Shown piece after piece: positions 35,656 through 44,324 of a stretch of 64,000 nt of DNA. The stretch is taken from positions 121,118-185,117 of the forward strand of contig JACWEG010000001.1 of assembly GCA_014653605.1 (NCBI GenBank), given 5' to 3'. This DNA is from Pelagibacterales bacterium SAG-MED37. Its GTDB lineage: Bacteria; Pseudomonadota; Alphaproteobacteria; Pelagibacterales; Pelagibacteraceae. The translations under genes were made by a program, and so were the position numbers. Below the pieces are notes generated by a model. It saw nothing but the letters and a program-made list of their open reading frames with translations. It was not told the DNA's origin and searched no databases. How positions within the stretch are numbered: the first letter of the stretch is position 1; each line of letters starts with the position of its first letter.

Positions 35656-35667
35656 TCTGGAACCAGA
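35656..35667. promoter_or_regulatory. Candidate operator in the tauA/tpa divergent promoter region
   Basis: The inverted repeat TCTGG-AA-CCAGA sits near the centre of the 215-bp gap between the divergent tauA and tpa genes. About 30 bp away a second dyad, ACAA(N7)TTGT, occurs at about 35698-35712. Both could bind a regulator shared by the two transcripts. No regulator gene is adjacent. Confidence 0.4.
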
Positions 35668-35797
35668 ATTGCAAAATTTTCAATTGTACAATTTAAAGTT
35701 GTATTGTATGATTAGTCCAATTTGAGTTTTAATAAATTTCTAGCAAACAAACAAATTTAGTCTATTAATTTAAAAAATACTTAAATAATAATTAATT

Positions 35798-37144
35798 ATG
35801 AGCTCAGAAAATAGAACAAATATTCCTAATTCTCTAAATGAACATTGGATGCCGTTTACATCCAATAAAGATTTTAAAAAAAATCCTAGATTAATTACTG
35901 AAGCAAAAGGTGTCTATCTTAAAACACACCATGGAAAAACCCAAATTGATGCAAGCTCGGGTTTGTTTTGTAATCCTCTTGGTCATGGAAGAAAAGAAAT
36001 AACAGAAGCAGTTACAAAACAATTAGAAACTTTAGATTATGCCCAACCATTCCAACAAGGTTTTGGTGGATCATTTGAATTAGCTACTAAAATTTCAAAA
36101 CATACACCAGGTGATTTAAATAAAATATTTTATACTATTTGTGGATCAACAGCAGTTGAAACTGCTCTTAAAATTGCAATTGCGTATCATAGAGCCAAAG
36201 GTCATGCAGAAAGATTTAGATTTGTAGGTAGAGAACGAGGATATCACGGAATGAATATAGGGTGTATTTCAGTCGGTGGAATGATTAATAATGTTAAAAC
36301 GTTTGCTAGCGTTTTAATGCCAGGTGTTCAACATATAAGCCATACTCATTTACCAGAACATAAATTTGTTAGTGGTCAACCAGAAACAGGAGATTATTTA
36401 GCGAATGATTTAGAAACCATATGTGCAAATTTTGGTGGAGAAAATATTGCAGCATGTATAGTTGAACCTATTGCTGGATCTACAGGAACATTAGTTCCTC
36501 CGAAAGGGTATTTACAAAAATTAAGAGAAATTTGTGATAAGCATGGAATTCTATTAATTTTTGATGAAGTTATCACTGGGTGGGGAAGAACTGGATCAAA
36601 GTTTGCAGCACATGAGTTTGGAGTTACTCCAGATATAATGACAATGGCAAAAGCAACAACTAATGGAGTGGTTCCAATGGGTGTTGTTGCATGTAACGAT
36701 TATATTTATGATGCAGTAATGGACTCTTCTCCAATGGGTTCAGTTGAATTATTTCATGGTTATACTTATTCAGGAATTCCTGTTGCAGTGGCTGCTGCAT
36801 TGGCAGTTCAAGACATTTTTGAAAAAGAAGATATTTTTAATCGAGCAAAAGATTTAGCACCTTATTTTCAAAAAGGTTTATTTTCACTTCAAGATTTAGA
36901 ATCTGTTGATAACATAAGAGGTTATGGAATGATGGGTGGAATAGATATGAAACTAAATACGAAACCCGGTAAAGCTGGATATGAAACTTTTAAATCTTGT
37001 TATGAAGCAGGTGTAAATTTCAAAGCAACAGGTGATTGTTTAATCATTGCTCCACAATTTATATGTGAAAAAAAACACATCGATGAGATTATTGATAAAT
37101 TAAGAACAGGTATCACTAACTATCAAAAGAACCAGAAGAACTAG
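35798..37144 (+). CDS. tpa: Taurine:pyruvate aminotransferase (class III aminotransferase)
   Basis: A PLP enzyme of 448 residues that moves the amino group of taurine to pyruvate, giving sulfoacetaldehyde and alanine. The class III features are LNEHWMPFTS at the N-terminus, FDEVITGWGRTGSKFA with the PLP Asp, the PLP-Lys in MTMAKATTNG, and FHGYTYSGIPVA. The opening with HWMPF and the alanine dehydrogenase and taurine transporter next door support Tpa over other omega-aminotransferases. It is divergent from tauA. Confidence 0.87.
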   Translation: MSSENRTNIPNSLNEHWMPFTSNKDFKKNPRLITEAKGVYLKTHHGKTQIDASSGLFCNPLGHGRKEITEAVTKQLETLDYAQPFQQGFGGSFELATKISKHTPGDLNKIFYTICGSTAVETALKIAIAYHRAKGHAERFRFVGRERGYHGMNIGCISVGGMINNVKTFASVLMPGVQHISHTHLPEHKFVSGQPETGDYLANDLETICANFGGENIAACIVEPIAGSTGTLVPPKGYLQKLREICDKHGILLIFDEVITGWGRTGSKFAAHEFGVTPDIMTMAKATTNGVVPMGVVACNDYIYDAVMDSSPMGSVELFHGYTYSGIPVAVAAALAVQDIFEKEDIFNRAKDLAPYFQKGLFSLQDLESVDNIRGYGMMGGIDMKLNTKPGKAGYETFKSCYEAGVNFKATGDCLIIAPQFICEKKHIDEIIDKLRTGITNYQKNQKN

Positions 37145-37188
37145 TTAGTTTACATTTTTCATATCTATAATTAACACAGAGAGAGATA

Positions 37189-38307
37189 ATGCGGATAGGC
37201 GTACCTAAAGAAATAAAACCTCAAGAAAATAGAATTGGGTTAACACCCGAAAGTGTAAAAACTTTAGTATCTGAAGGTCACGAAGTTTTAGTTGAAAATA
37301 ATGGTGGTTTTGAAGCTGGTTTTGAAAATGATCAATATACAAAAGCTGGTGCTAAAATAGCCAGTAATGCAGCTGACATTTTTAATGATGCTGAAATAAT
37401 TGTTAAAGTAAAAGAGCCTCAAAAAGTTGAAGTTGACATGATTAGAGAAAATCAAATTGTTTATACTTATCTTCATTTAGCTGCTGCAAAAGAACTTACC
37501 GAGGGATTAATTAAATCTAAAAGTATTAATATTGCCTATGAAACTGTGACTGATGATAATGGTAGACTTCCTTTGCTTGCACCTATGAGTGCTGTTGCAG
37601 GACGAATGTCTGTTCAAGCAGGAGCACATTGTTTAGAAAAAAATCAAAAAGGTAGAGGTCTTTTATTAGGGGGTGCACCAGGGGTAACTGGTGGAACAGT
37701 AGTAATTTTAGGTGGTGGAGTAGTTGGGGAAAATGCTGCAGTTATAGCAACAGGGATGCAAGCTAAAGTTCATATAGTTGATAAATCAGAAGCAAGACTC
37801 AATCAATTAGTTGAAATGTTTGGTGATAAAATTATTCCTGAACAAAGTGATAAAATAGATTTAAATAATTTAATTGCAGAAGCAGATCTAGTCGTTGGGG
37901 GTGTACTTATACCTGGAGCTGAAGCACCAAAATTAGTTACAAAAGATATGTTAAAATTAATGAAAAGAGGTTCTGTAATAGTGGATGTAGCAATAGACCA
38001 AGGAGGGTGTGTTGAAACTAGCAAACCAACAACTCATGGTGACCCAACGTATATAGTTGATGATGTTGTTCATTATTGTGTAGCAAATATGCCTGGTGGA
38101 GTTCCTAGAACTTCAACATTAGCTTTAAATAAAGCAACACTTCCTTTTTTAGTAAAATTAGCAAACAAAGGTTACCAAAAAGCTTTAGGGGAAGATAAAA
38201 ACTTTTTAGCAGGATTAAATGTTCATAAAGGCCATGTGACTTATAAAGCAGTTGCAGATGTATTTGGACACGAATATCTTGATCCTGGAGAAGCTATCAA
38301 AAATTAA
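37189..38307 (+). CDS. ald: Alanine dehydrogenase
   Basis: Oxidises alanine to pyruvate and ammonia with NAD. The 372-residue protein has MRIGVPKEIKPQENRIGLTPE at the N-terminus, the catalytic His region YTYLHLAA, and the NAD motif VVILGGGVVGENAAVIA, then HYCVANMPGGVPRTST, all family-typical. Next to tpa it regenerates pyruvate as amino acceptor and releases the taurine nitrogen as ammonium. The ribosome site is GAGAGA. The next gene begins 4 bp after its stop. Confidence 0.96.
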   Translation: MRIGVPKEIKPQENRIGLTPESVKTLVSEGHEVLVENNGGFEAGFENDQYTKAGAKIASNAADIFNDAEIIVKVKEPQKVEVDMIRENQIVYTYLHLAAAKELTEGLIKSKSINIAYETVTDDNGRLPLLAPMSAVAGRMSVQAGAHCLEKNQKGRGLLLGGAPGVTGGTVVILGGGVVGENAAVIATGMQAKVHIVDKSEARLNQLVEMFGDKIIPEQSDKIDLNNLIAEADLVVGGVLIPGAEAPKLVTKDMLKLMKRGSVIVDVAIDQGGCVETSKPTTHGDPTYIVDDVVHYCVANMPGGVPRTSTLALNKATLPFLVKLANKGYQKALGEDKNFLAGLNVHKGHVTYKAVADVFGHEYLDPGEAIKN

Positions 38308-38311
38308 TTAA

Positions 38312-40756
38312 ATGAAAAAAAAACTACCAAATAGCACTAAGGTTGTTGTTATTGGAGGCGGTGTAGTAGGTTGTTCTGTTGCTTATCATTTAGCAAAATT
38401 TGGTTGGAAAGATACAATTCTTTTAGAAAGAGATCAGTTAACATCAGGAACAACTTGGCACGCAGCAGGATTAGTTAGTCAATTAGGTCCAACAGCTGCA
38501 ATAACTAAAATAAGAAAATATACATTAGATTTATATAAAAAACTTGAAAAGGAAGTTGATCATTCTGCAGGTTTAAGATTAAACGGTGCCCTTTCAATCG
38601 CTCAAAACAAAGGAAGGTGGCAAGAACTTCAAAGACAAGCAACTACGGCACAACTTTATGATGTTGATGTAAGAATTTTAGATAAAAATCAAATTAAAAA
38701 AGATTATCCAATTATTAATACCGATGAAGTCATTGGTGGAATTTTAATGCCTGGAGATGGTGCTGCTGATCCATCAGGTGTTACTCACATGTTAGCTAAA
38801 GCTGCAAGAAAAGAGGGAGCACAAATTTTTGAAAAATCTCCAGTAGATGAAATTTTAACTAAGAATGGAAAAATCTCAGGAGTAAAAGTTAATGGGCAAG
38901 AAATTGAATGTGAATATATTGTTTTAGCCTCTGGAATGTGGTCAAGACAAATTGGAGAAAAAGCTGGAGTAAGTATCCCACTTTATCCTGCTGAACACTT
39001 TTATATTATTACTGAACCAATAGAAAATTTGTCTAAAACATTACCTGTAATTAGAGACTTTGATAATCGAACTTATATTAAAGAAGATGCAGGTAAAATA
39101 TTAGTTGGTATTTTTGAGGGAAATTCTATTCCCGCTTGGGATAAGACAAACAAAGTACCAGAAGATTTTTCTTTTGGTGAGTTTCAAGAGAATTTTGAAC
39201 ATTTTGAACCTTATTTAGCCTCTGCTATAAAAAGATTTCCAGTTTTAGAGTCTGCTGGTATTAGAAAATTCTTTTCAGGACCAGAGTCTTTTACACCTGA
39301 TACAAATACATTATTAGGAGAAGTGCCAGAAGTTAAAAACTTTTTTGTTTGTTGTGGGTTAAATAGTATTGGCATAGGGAGTGGAGGAGGTGTTGGTAAA
39401 GTTACCGCAGAATGGTTAATGACTGGCCATATCAATGAAGATATTTTTAGCTACGATATAAAAAGATTTCAAAAATTTCATTCAGAGTTGGGTTTTATTA
39501 AAAAAAGGATTACAGAGACTTTAGGGGATTTGTATGGAATGCATTGGCCATTCAAGCAACATAAAACCTCTAGAAATATTAAAACTTTACCTCACCATGA
39601 TAATCTAAAAAGCTTTGGTGCATGTTTTGGTGTTTCAGGTGGCTATGAAAGACCTATGTGGTTTGCTTTGGATGGGGAAAAAGCTGAGTACGAATATAGT
39701 TACAATTATCAAAGCTGGTATCCATCTGCTGAATATGAAACAAATAATACAGTTAAAAATGTTGGTTTATTTGACTTAACTCCTTTTTCTAAGTTTGAAA
39801 TAAAATCAGATAAAGCACATCAAGAATTACAGAAGATTTGTACTGCAAACATTAAAAATGAGCCTGGAAAATGTGTTTATACACATATGTTAAACCCTGA
39901 TGGTGGAATAGAGACTGATTTAACAGTTGTATGTGTTGATAAAAATCATTTTAGAATAATCAGTTCTGCAGCTACAAGAGAGAGAGATAAATTTCATATT
40001 AACAAACATCTTTCAAAAAATGTTGAATTAAAAGATATTACAGATGATTTATGTGTGTTTGGTTTGTTTGGTCCAAAAAGTAGGAATTTACTTAAAACAT
40101 TAAGCGAAGATAATTTTGAAAATGATCAATTTAAATTTGGATTTGCAAAGTTTATTACAATTGATGGGGTTAAAATCTGGACACAAAGATTATCTTATGT
40201 AGGTGAATTAGGCTACGAGCTATATGTAGATCTTAAAGATGCAAAAAAAATATACGAATTACTTATAGAAAAAGGTAAAGATTTTAATCTTTCTAATTGT
40301 GGAATGCATGCAATGGATATTATGCGAATGGAAAGTGGATTTTTACATTGGGGACATGATATTTCCCCCGAAGAGAACCAGTATCAAGCAGGTTTAGCTT
40401 TTACTATTAGCAATAAAAAAGATGTAGATTTTATAGGTAAACAAGCTCTTGAAAAAATTAAACAAGATAAAGTTAAAACTAGATTTTCAATGTTTACTTT
40501 AAAAGAAAGTGAACCAGGAAAACCATTATTACTTCATGATGAACCAATTTATGATGGTGAAAAAATTATAGGAAGATCAACATCTGGAAACTACTCATTT
40601 AATTTTAAAAAGAATTTAGTATTTGGATATATCAATAATGATTTATCTAATGAAGAACTTCAGACTAAAAACTTATTTATTGAGGTAGAAAAAAAGAAAT
40701 ATCCAATTGAAATAATCAACAAACCTTTAAAACAAACAAATTTTAAAAATAATTAA
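38312..40756 (+). CDS. FAD-dependent dehydrogenase with GcvT domain (sarcosine/dimethylglycine dehydrogenase type)
   Basis: A complete 814-residue enzyme. The FAD motif VVVIGGGVVGCSVAYHLA lies at about 10-27 and TSGTTWHAAGLVSQ just after it, with a DAO-type domain to about 400. GcvT and GcvT_C domains follow, including YVGELGYELYVDL and CGMHAMDIMRME for folate. It oxidises an N-methyl group and loads formaldehyde onto tetrahydrofolate. It is paralogous to the truncated gene at 2-2269. It sits 4 bp after ald in what looks like a taurine operon, so an N-methylated sulfonate is a possible substrate (inference). It overlaps the convergent BASS gene by 4 bp. Confidence 0.88.
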   Translation: MKKKLPNSTKVVVIGGGVVGCSVAYHLAKFGWKDTILLERDQLTSGTTWHAAGLVSQLGPTAAITKIRKYTLDLYKKLEKEVDHSAGLRLNGALSIAQNKGRWQELQRQATTAQLYDVDVRILDKNQIKKDYPIINTDEVIGGILMPGDGAADPSGVTHMLAKAARKEGAQIFEKSPVDEILTKNGKISGVKVNGQEIECEYIVLASGMWSRQIGEKAGVSIPLYPAEHFYIITEPIENLSKTLPVIRDFDNRTYIKEDAGKILVGIFEGNSIPAWDKTNKVPEDFSFGEFQENFEHFEPYLASAIKRFPVLESAGIRKFFSGPESFTPDTNTLLGEVPEVKNFFVCCGLNSIGIGSGGGVGKVTAEWLMTGHINEDIFSYDIKRFQKFHSELGFIKKRITETLGDLYGMHWPFKQHKTSRNIKTLPHHDNLKSFGACFGVSGGYERPMWFALDGEKAEYEYSYNYQSWYPSAEYETNNTVKNVGLFDLTPFSKFEIKSDKAHQELQKICTANIKNEPGKCVYTHMLNPDGGIETDLTVVCVDKNHFRIISSAATRERDKFHINKHLSKNVELKDITDDLCVFGLFGPKSRNLLKTLSEDNFENDQFKFGFAKFITIDGVKIWTQRLSYVGELGYELYVDLKDAKKIYELLIEKGKDFNLSNCGMHAMDIMRMESGFLHWGHDISPEENQYQAGLAFTISNKKDVDFIGKQALEKIKQDKVKTRFSMFTLKESEPGKPLLLHDEPIYDGEKIIGRSTSGNYSFNFKKNLVFGYINNDLSNEELQTKNLFIEVEKKKYPIEIINKPLKQTNFKNN

Positions 40757-41604
40757 TTTTTATTTTTAAGAAGAAAAACAAATATAAATCCAGTTATATA
40801 CATTGTTAATCCATAAGCGGCGGTTGGAGTTATATATAAAATATCAGCACCAAATATTTGAGTTGAAACAAAAATTGCTAATGTACCATTTTGTAGACCA
40901 CATTCTAAAGCAATACATTTCATTTGTTTAATTCCTGAGGCAAAAGATTTTGCAAGATAATAAGCAATAATCATCATTGTTATATTAAGAGCTAAAGCAA
41001 TTAGACCAGCTTGTTTAAAGAAACTAATAAAGTTTTCTCTTTCTTCATAAAATGCTGCTATGAAAAAAATAATAAACAAAACGATATTAAGTTTGTTAAA
41101 TATTTGAGTTTTTGAAGCCACAAAGTTTTCAGCAAATTTTCTTATAATCATTCCCAAGACAACTGGAACCGTGACAACTAAAAACATTTTTAGTGCTATA
41201 CCAGTCATTGAAATATTTTGAGAAATATTTGTAATTCCAAATAAATCAGCAGATGTAAAAATTATAAGAGGAACTGTGATAATAGAAATCAAACTAATTA
41301 CAGCTGTTAAAGTAATAGATAAAGCGACATCTCCGTTAGCAAATTTAGTTAATATATTCGATGTAACTCCACCTGGTGCAGCAGCAATAATCATAACTCC
41401 AATAGCAATTTCAGGCGGTGTTTTTAAAATAATAATTAATAAGTAAGCAACTAACGGAAGAATTATTAATTGAGAAAAAAAACCTACAAAAAAATCTTTT
41501 GGAGTTTTTAATACTCTCGTAAAATCTTCAATTTTTAAACCTAAACCCAAACCCAACATTATTAATGCGAGTATAATAGGTGCTATTTTTGTTACTACTT
41601 CCAT
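40753..41604 (-). CDS. Bile acid:sodium symporter family (BASS) transporter
   Basis: A 283-residue membrane protein with about nine hydrophobic segments. Visible are IIAAAPGGVTSNILTKFANGDVALSITLT (the family's core substrate/sodium region) and CIALECGLQNGTLAIFVS, which together identify BASS. Bacterial members carry organic anions such as pantoate, pyruvate or sulfonates; the substrate here is unknown. It is convergent with the FAD/GcvT gene. Confidence 0.88.
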   Translation of the reverse strand: MEVVTKIAPIILALIMLGLGLGLKIEDFTRVLKTPKDFFVGFFSQLIILPLVAYLLIIILKTPPEIAIGVMIIAAAPGGVTSNILTKFANGDVALSITLTAVISLISIITVPLIIFTSADLFGITNISQNISMTGIALKMFLVVTVPVVLGMIIRKFAENFVASKTQIFNKLNIVLFIIFFIAAFYEERENFISFFKQAGLIALALNITMMIIAYYLAKSFASGIKQMKCIALECGLQNGTLAIFVSTQIFGADILYITPTAAYGLTMYITGFIFVFLLKNKN

Positions 41605-41669
41605 CCCCCTCCAAATGAAATAAAAAATTTATAATCAATATATTTAAATTTTTTGAAAAAAAAAGAATT

Positions 41670-42689
41670 TTATGAAATTGTCAAAAGATTAAGAACTTTT
41701 CTAATGAATTTAGCTTTATTTTTGAAAATTAATTTTTGATATGGCAAAACTCTTCGAACATTAAAACCTGTTAAGACGTATTGTTTTTTTTCATTTAATC
41801 TTAAGAAATCATTTTTTAATAAAAACTTACATTTTCTAATTACTGTTGCTCGAGGGATTCCAGTCATATCAGAAACAGACATCGCACTAACACCGTTACT
41901 TTTAGCTTTATCACCTCTTATCATCTCTTCGTTAAATGTATTATAATCACCTGTAAATAGTTCTTTCTGAAAATCCATATAGTCATGTGTTTGATTGGAG
42001 CCGTTCCTTTTATCTAAGGCTGTTTTATAATTAAAAGCTTGGTTCATACAAACTGTTCCCCAAACATGAAATGTTGTTAGGTCCTCAAACATATCATGAT
42101 ATCCAATAATCATTGGAATTTGCATCCTATAAAACCATCTCCAACAAATAGAGAAATTTTTCTTTAACACATTTTCAATCGTTTTTACTTCAAGTTTTTT
42201 GGAATAAAGTTTTTCTTTAGCAAGTATTTCTGAGATTTTCAAAATATAACCAGCTGTATATTTCATTTGGTTTTCAGGTTTAATAAAAGTAAATGACCTT
42301 CGATCAATTATAATTTGTTTTTTCTGTCTTTTAAGAACTCCTAATTTTTCAAGTTCTAAAACTTTTCTTCTAACAGTTTCTTTTGGTAGTTGAAGTTTTT
42401 CACATAACTCTGTGATACTAAATTTATCTATTTGGAGAAAATTTTTTGAATAATATTGCTCATACGATAATATAATATTCATCTGATCATAAAATTGTAA
42501 AGTTTTTTCAACCAGCGAAATGATAATCATATATTTATAGTGATCCTTGAAAGCTTGATAAACTGCATTCATCCACCTCCATTGATGATTGATCCAATCT
42601 TTTCCTAATTGATCATAGTTGGCCATCATATGATCATAAACTTGTTCATCGTTTAGAACTTTTGAAAAATCTATTTGTTGTAAACTCAT
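41670..42689 (-). CDS. Double winged-helix DNA-binding protein, unrecognised
   Basis: A 339-residue protein with two helix-turn-helix segments: SITELCEKLQLPKETVRRKVLELEKLGVL (about 110-140 from my start) and SVSDMTGIPRATVIRKCKFLLKNDFL (about 275-300). Both resemble winged helices of the MarR/Crp type. Each is preceded by a helical region with Trp and Tyr (QWRWMNAVY; CWRWFYRM), so the protein looks like an internal duplication. I do not recognise the family. The start is set at ATG 42689 (MSLQQIDFS), but the track's 42737 is possible. Confidence 0.72.
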   Translation of the reverse strand: MSLQQIDFSKVLNDEQVYDHMMANYDQLGKDWINHQWRWMNAVYQAFKDHYKYMIIISLVEKTLQFYDQMNIILSYEQYYSKNFLQIDKFSITELCEKLQLPKETVRRKVLELEKLGVLKRQKKQIIIDRRSFTFIKPENQMKYTAGYILKISEILAKEKLYSKKLEVKTIENVLKKNFSICWRWFYRMQIPMIIGYHDMFEDLTTFHVWGTVCMNQAFNYKTALDKRNGSNQTHDYMDFQKELFTGDYNTFNEEMIRGDKAKSNGVSAMSVSDMTGIPRATVIRKCKFLLKNDFLRLNEKKQYVLTGFNVRRVLPYQKLIFKNKAKFIRKVLNLLTIS

Positions 42690-42801
42690 AATTGTATAAA
42701 TAGGATTTGAAACCCATAATGGACATGTGTCAACCATATTATGACCCAGTATGAACTTTTACAAAATTGTTAAGTATCTATTTTGTTGGTTAAATGTAAT
42801 T

Positions 42802-43029
42802 ATGAGTGATAAAGGCTTTGCAGATAATCAAACTAGTATCGAGACCCCAAATGATATTGGAGTTGCTGAAAAGCCTTTATCAAATCAACCTATTTCTGGA
42901 AGAGTAGATATTAACGTTCTTAAGTCAAAACTCCAAGAGAGTGAAAGTAAAGAATTTAAAAAGAATATGACTATTCTATCTGCTCTAATTTTAGCTTTAA
43001 GTGTTCTAGGCATTTACCTATCTTTCTAA
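42802..43029 (+). CDS. Small C-terminally anchored membrane protein, copy 1
   Basis: A 75-residue protein with a polar N-terminal part and one membrane helix at the end (about 54-74). The segment RVDINVLKSKLQESE is echoed in the next gene (DINVLLNRIKLDKK), also followed by basic residues and a terminal helix, so the two are tandem paralogues. I start at ATG 42802 because it gives a polar start like the second copy; the track ORF from 42751 adds 17 residues. Function unknown. Confidence 0.68.
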   Translation: MSDKGFADNQTSIETPNDIGVAEKPLSNQPISGRVDINVLKSKLQESESKEFKKNMTILSALILALSVLGIYLSF

Positions 43030-43274
43030 TGTTTGCAAATTTCAAAAATTCGTGGTCTACTAGAATTATGAAAAATGTCGGATTTAGTGTTAAAGAGAAA
43101 TTAGTTGCTAAATATTTAGAAAAAGATCAAAAAAATGTTCAACCTAAAAGCAGCGATATTAATGTTCTTTTAAACAGAATTAAATTGGATAAAAAAAGTG
43201 AAAAGAGAAAAAAAATTTATTTTTCAGCAGCAGCTTCCACAGGGTTAATATTATTTGGATTAATTATCTTTTAG
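43029..43274 (+). CDS. Small C-terminally anchored membrane protein, copy 2
   Basis: An 81-residue basic protein with a C-terminal membrane helix (about 62-81) and the DINVLLNRI segment shared with the preceding gene. Its start overlaps the stop of copy 1 by one base (TAATG), so both are translated together. The layout resembles subunits that form a heteromer at the inner membrane. It lies upstream of a tRNA gene. Function unknown. Confidence 0.68.
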   Translation: MFANFKNSWSTRIMKNVGFSVKEKLVAKYLEKDQKNVQPKSSDINVLLNRIKLDKKSEKRKKIYFSAAASTGLILFGLIIF

Positions 43275-43369
43275 TAATTCTTAATAAATCTCATTAAATT
43301 TGTAAGTATTTGTTCAATTAATTGATATTGAATCAATTTATTAAACTATTATAAGTCAAAATAATATAT

Positions 43370-43446
43370 GGCGGGGTAGCTCAGTTGGTTAGAGCGCGGG
43401 ACTCATAAGCCCGAGGTCAGTGGTTCGATCCCACTTCCCGCTACCA
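43370..43446 (+). tRNA. tRNA with CAU anticodon (elongator Met; Ile2 not excluded)
   Basis: A 77-nt cloverleaf with encoded CCA end. The acceptor stem GGCGGGG pairs with TCCCGCT (first and last pairs are G-U). The D arm is GCTCAGTTGGTTAGAGC, the anticodon loop CTCATAA with CAU, and the T loop GGTTCGATCC. The first base is G, so it is not initiator tRNA. Position 31-39 of the anticodon stem reads A-G, a mismatch. A CAU tRNA can be read as Met or, if lysidinylated, Ile; sequence alone does not settle it, but Met is more likely. Confidence 0.93.
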
Positions 43447-43459
43447 ATATATCAAAGAT

Positions 43460-44302
43460 ATGAACGACCAAGATATAACCGTTATAATCACCTCTTTTCA
43501 TAGTGGTGAAAAAATTTTTAATTGCATTGAGTCAATAAATAAGGCTGTAAAGATCATTGTAGTAGAGAATTCAAATGATCAAGAACTAAAAGAAAAAATT
43601 CAATCGAAATATAAAAATGTAGATTGTATCTTATCAAAGGAGAATTTAGGTTATGGAGCAGGAAACAATCTGGGCTTATCAAAGGTCCTGACTAACTATG
43701 CATTAATTGTTAATCCTGATGTAACTTTAGAAAATGATACGATAGATAATTTTTTTTTAACTATTAAGAATATTAAAAATTTTGGAATAATTGCCCCAAT
43801 ATCAAAAGATGAGATATATACTAATTTTAGTATAGATAGTGATAAAAATCTTAAAGAAGTTGAAAGTGTAAAAGGGTTTGCCATGTTTTTAAGCATGAAT
43901 AATTTAAAAGAAATTAAATTTTTTGATGAAAATTTTTTCCTTTATTTTGAAGAAATTGATTTATGTAAAAGAATCAGAAAAAATGATATTAAAATATATA
44001 TTGATCCTTCAATCAAAGTAAATCATTTAGGAGGGACGTCTCATAATTCTGAAATAAACAAAACAATGGAACTATCAAGAAATTGGCATTGGATGTGGTC
44101 GTCTTTTTATTATCATAAAAAGCACTATGGATATATTAACGCTCTTCTTAAGATTTCTCCAAAATTACTATCATCTTTAACTAAGTTTATTTTTTATTTA
44201 TTAATTTTTCAAAAATTTAAAAGTGATATTTATAAACACAGAGTTTTTGGCATTATTAACTCTGTTTTATTAAAAAAATCATGGTATAGACCTAGAATCT
44301 AA
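43460..44302 (+). CDS. Glycosyltransferase family 2
   Basis: A 280-residue GT-A-fold glycosyltransferase, cytoplasmic side of the membrane. It has VIITSFHSGEKIFNCIESI at the start, NLGYGAGNNLGLS, and the metal/donor region LIVNPDVTLEND (a D-x-D-like motif). LYFEEIDLCKRIRK is the rhamnosyltransferase-like acceptor segment. The last third is hydrophobic or basic and probably binds the membrane. It begins 13 bp after the tRNA and heads a sugar-modification group. Confidence 0.9.
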   Translation: MNDQDITVIITSFHSGEKIFNCIESINKAVKIIVVENSNDQELKEKIQSKYKNVDCILSKENLGYGAGNNLGLSKVLTNYALIVNPDVTLENDTIDNFFLTIKNIKNFGIIAPISKDEIYTNFSIDSDKNLKEVESVKGFAMFLSMNNLKEIKFFDENFFLYFEEIDLCKRIRKNDIKIYIDPSIKVNHLGGTSHNSEINKTMELSRNWHWMWSSFYYHKKHYGYINALLKISPKLLSSLTKFIFYLLIFQKFKSDIYKHRVFGIINSVLLKKSWYRPRI

Positions 44303-44324
44303 TATTGAATTTATTTAATTTAAA

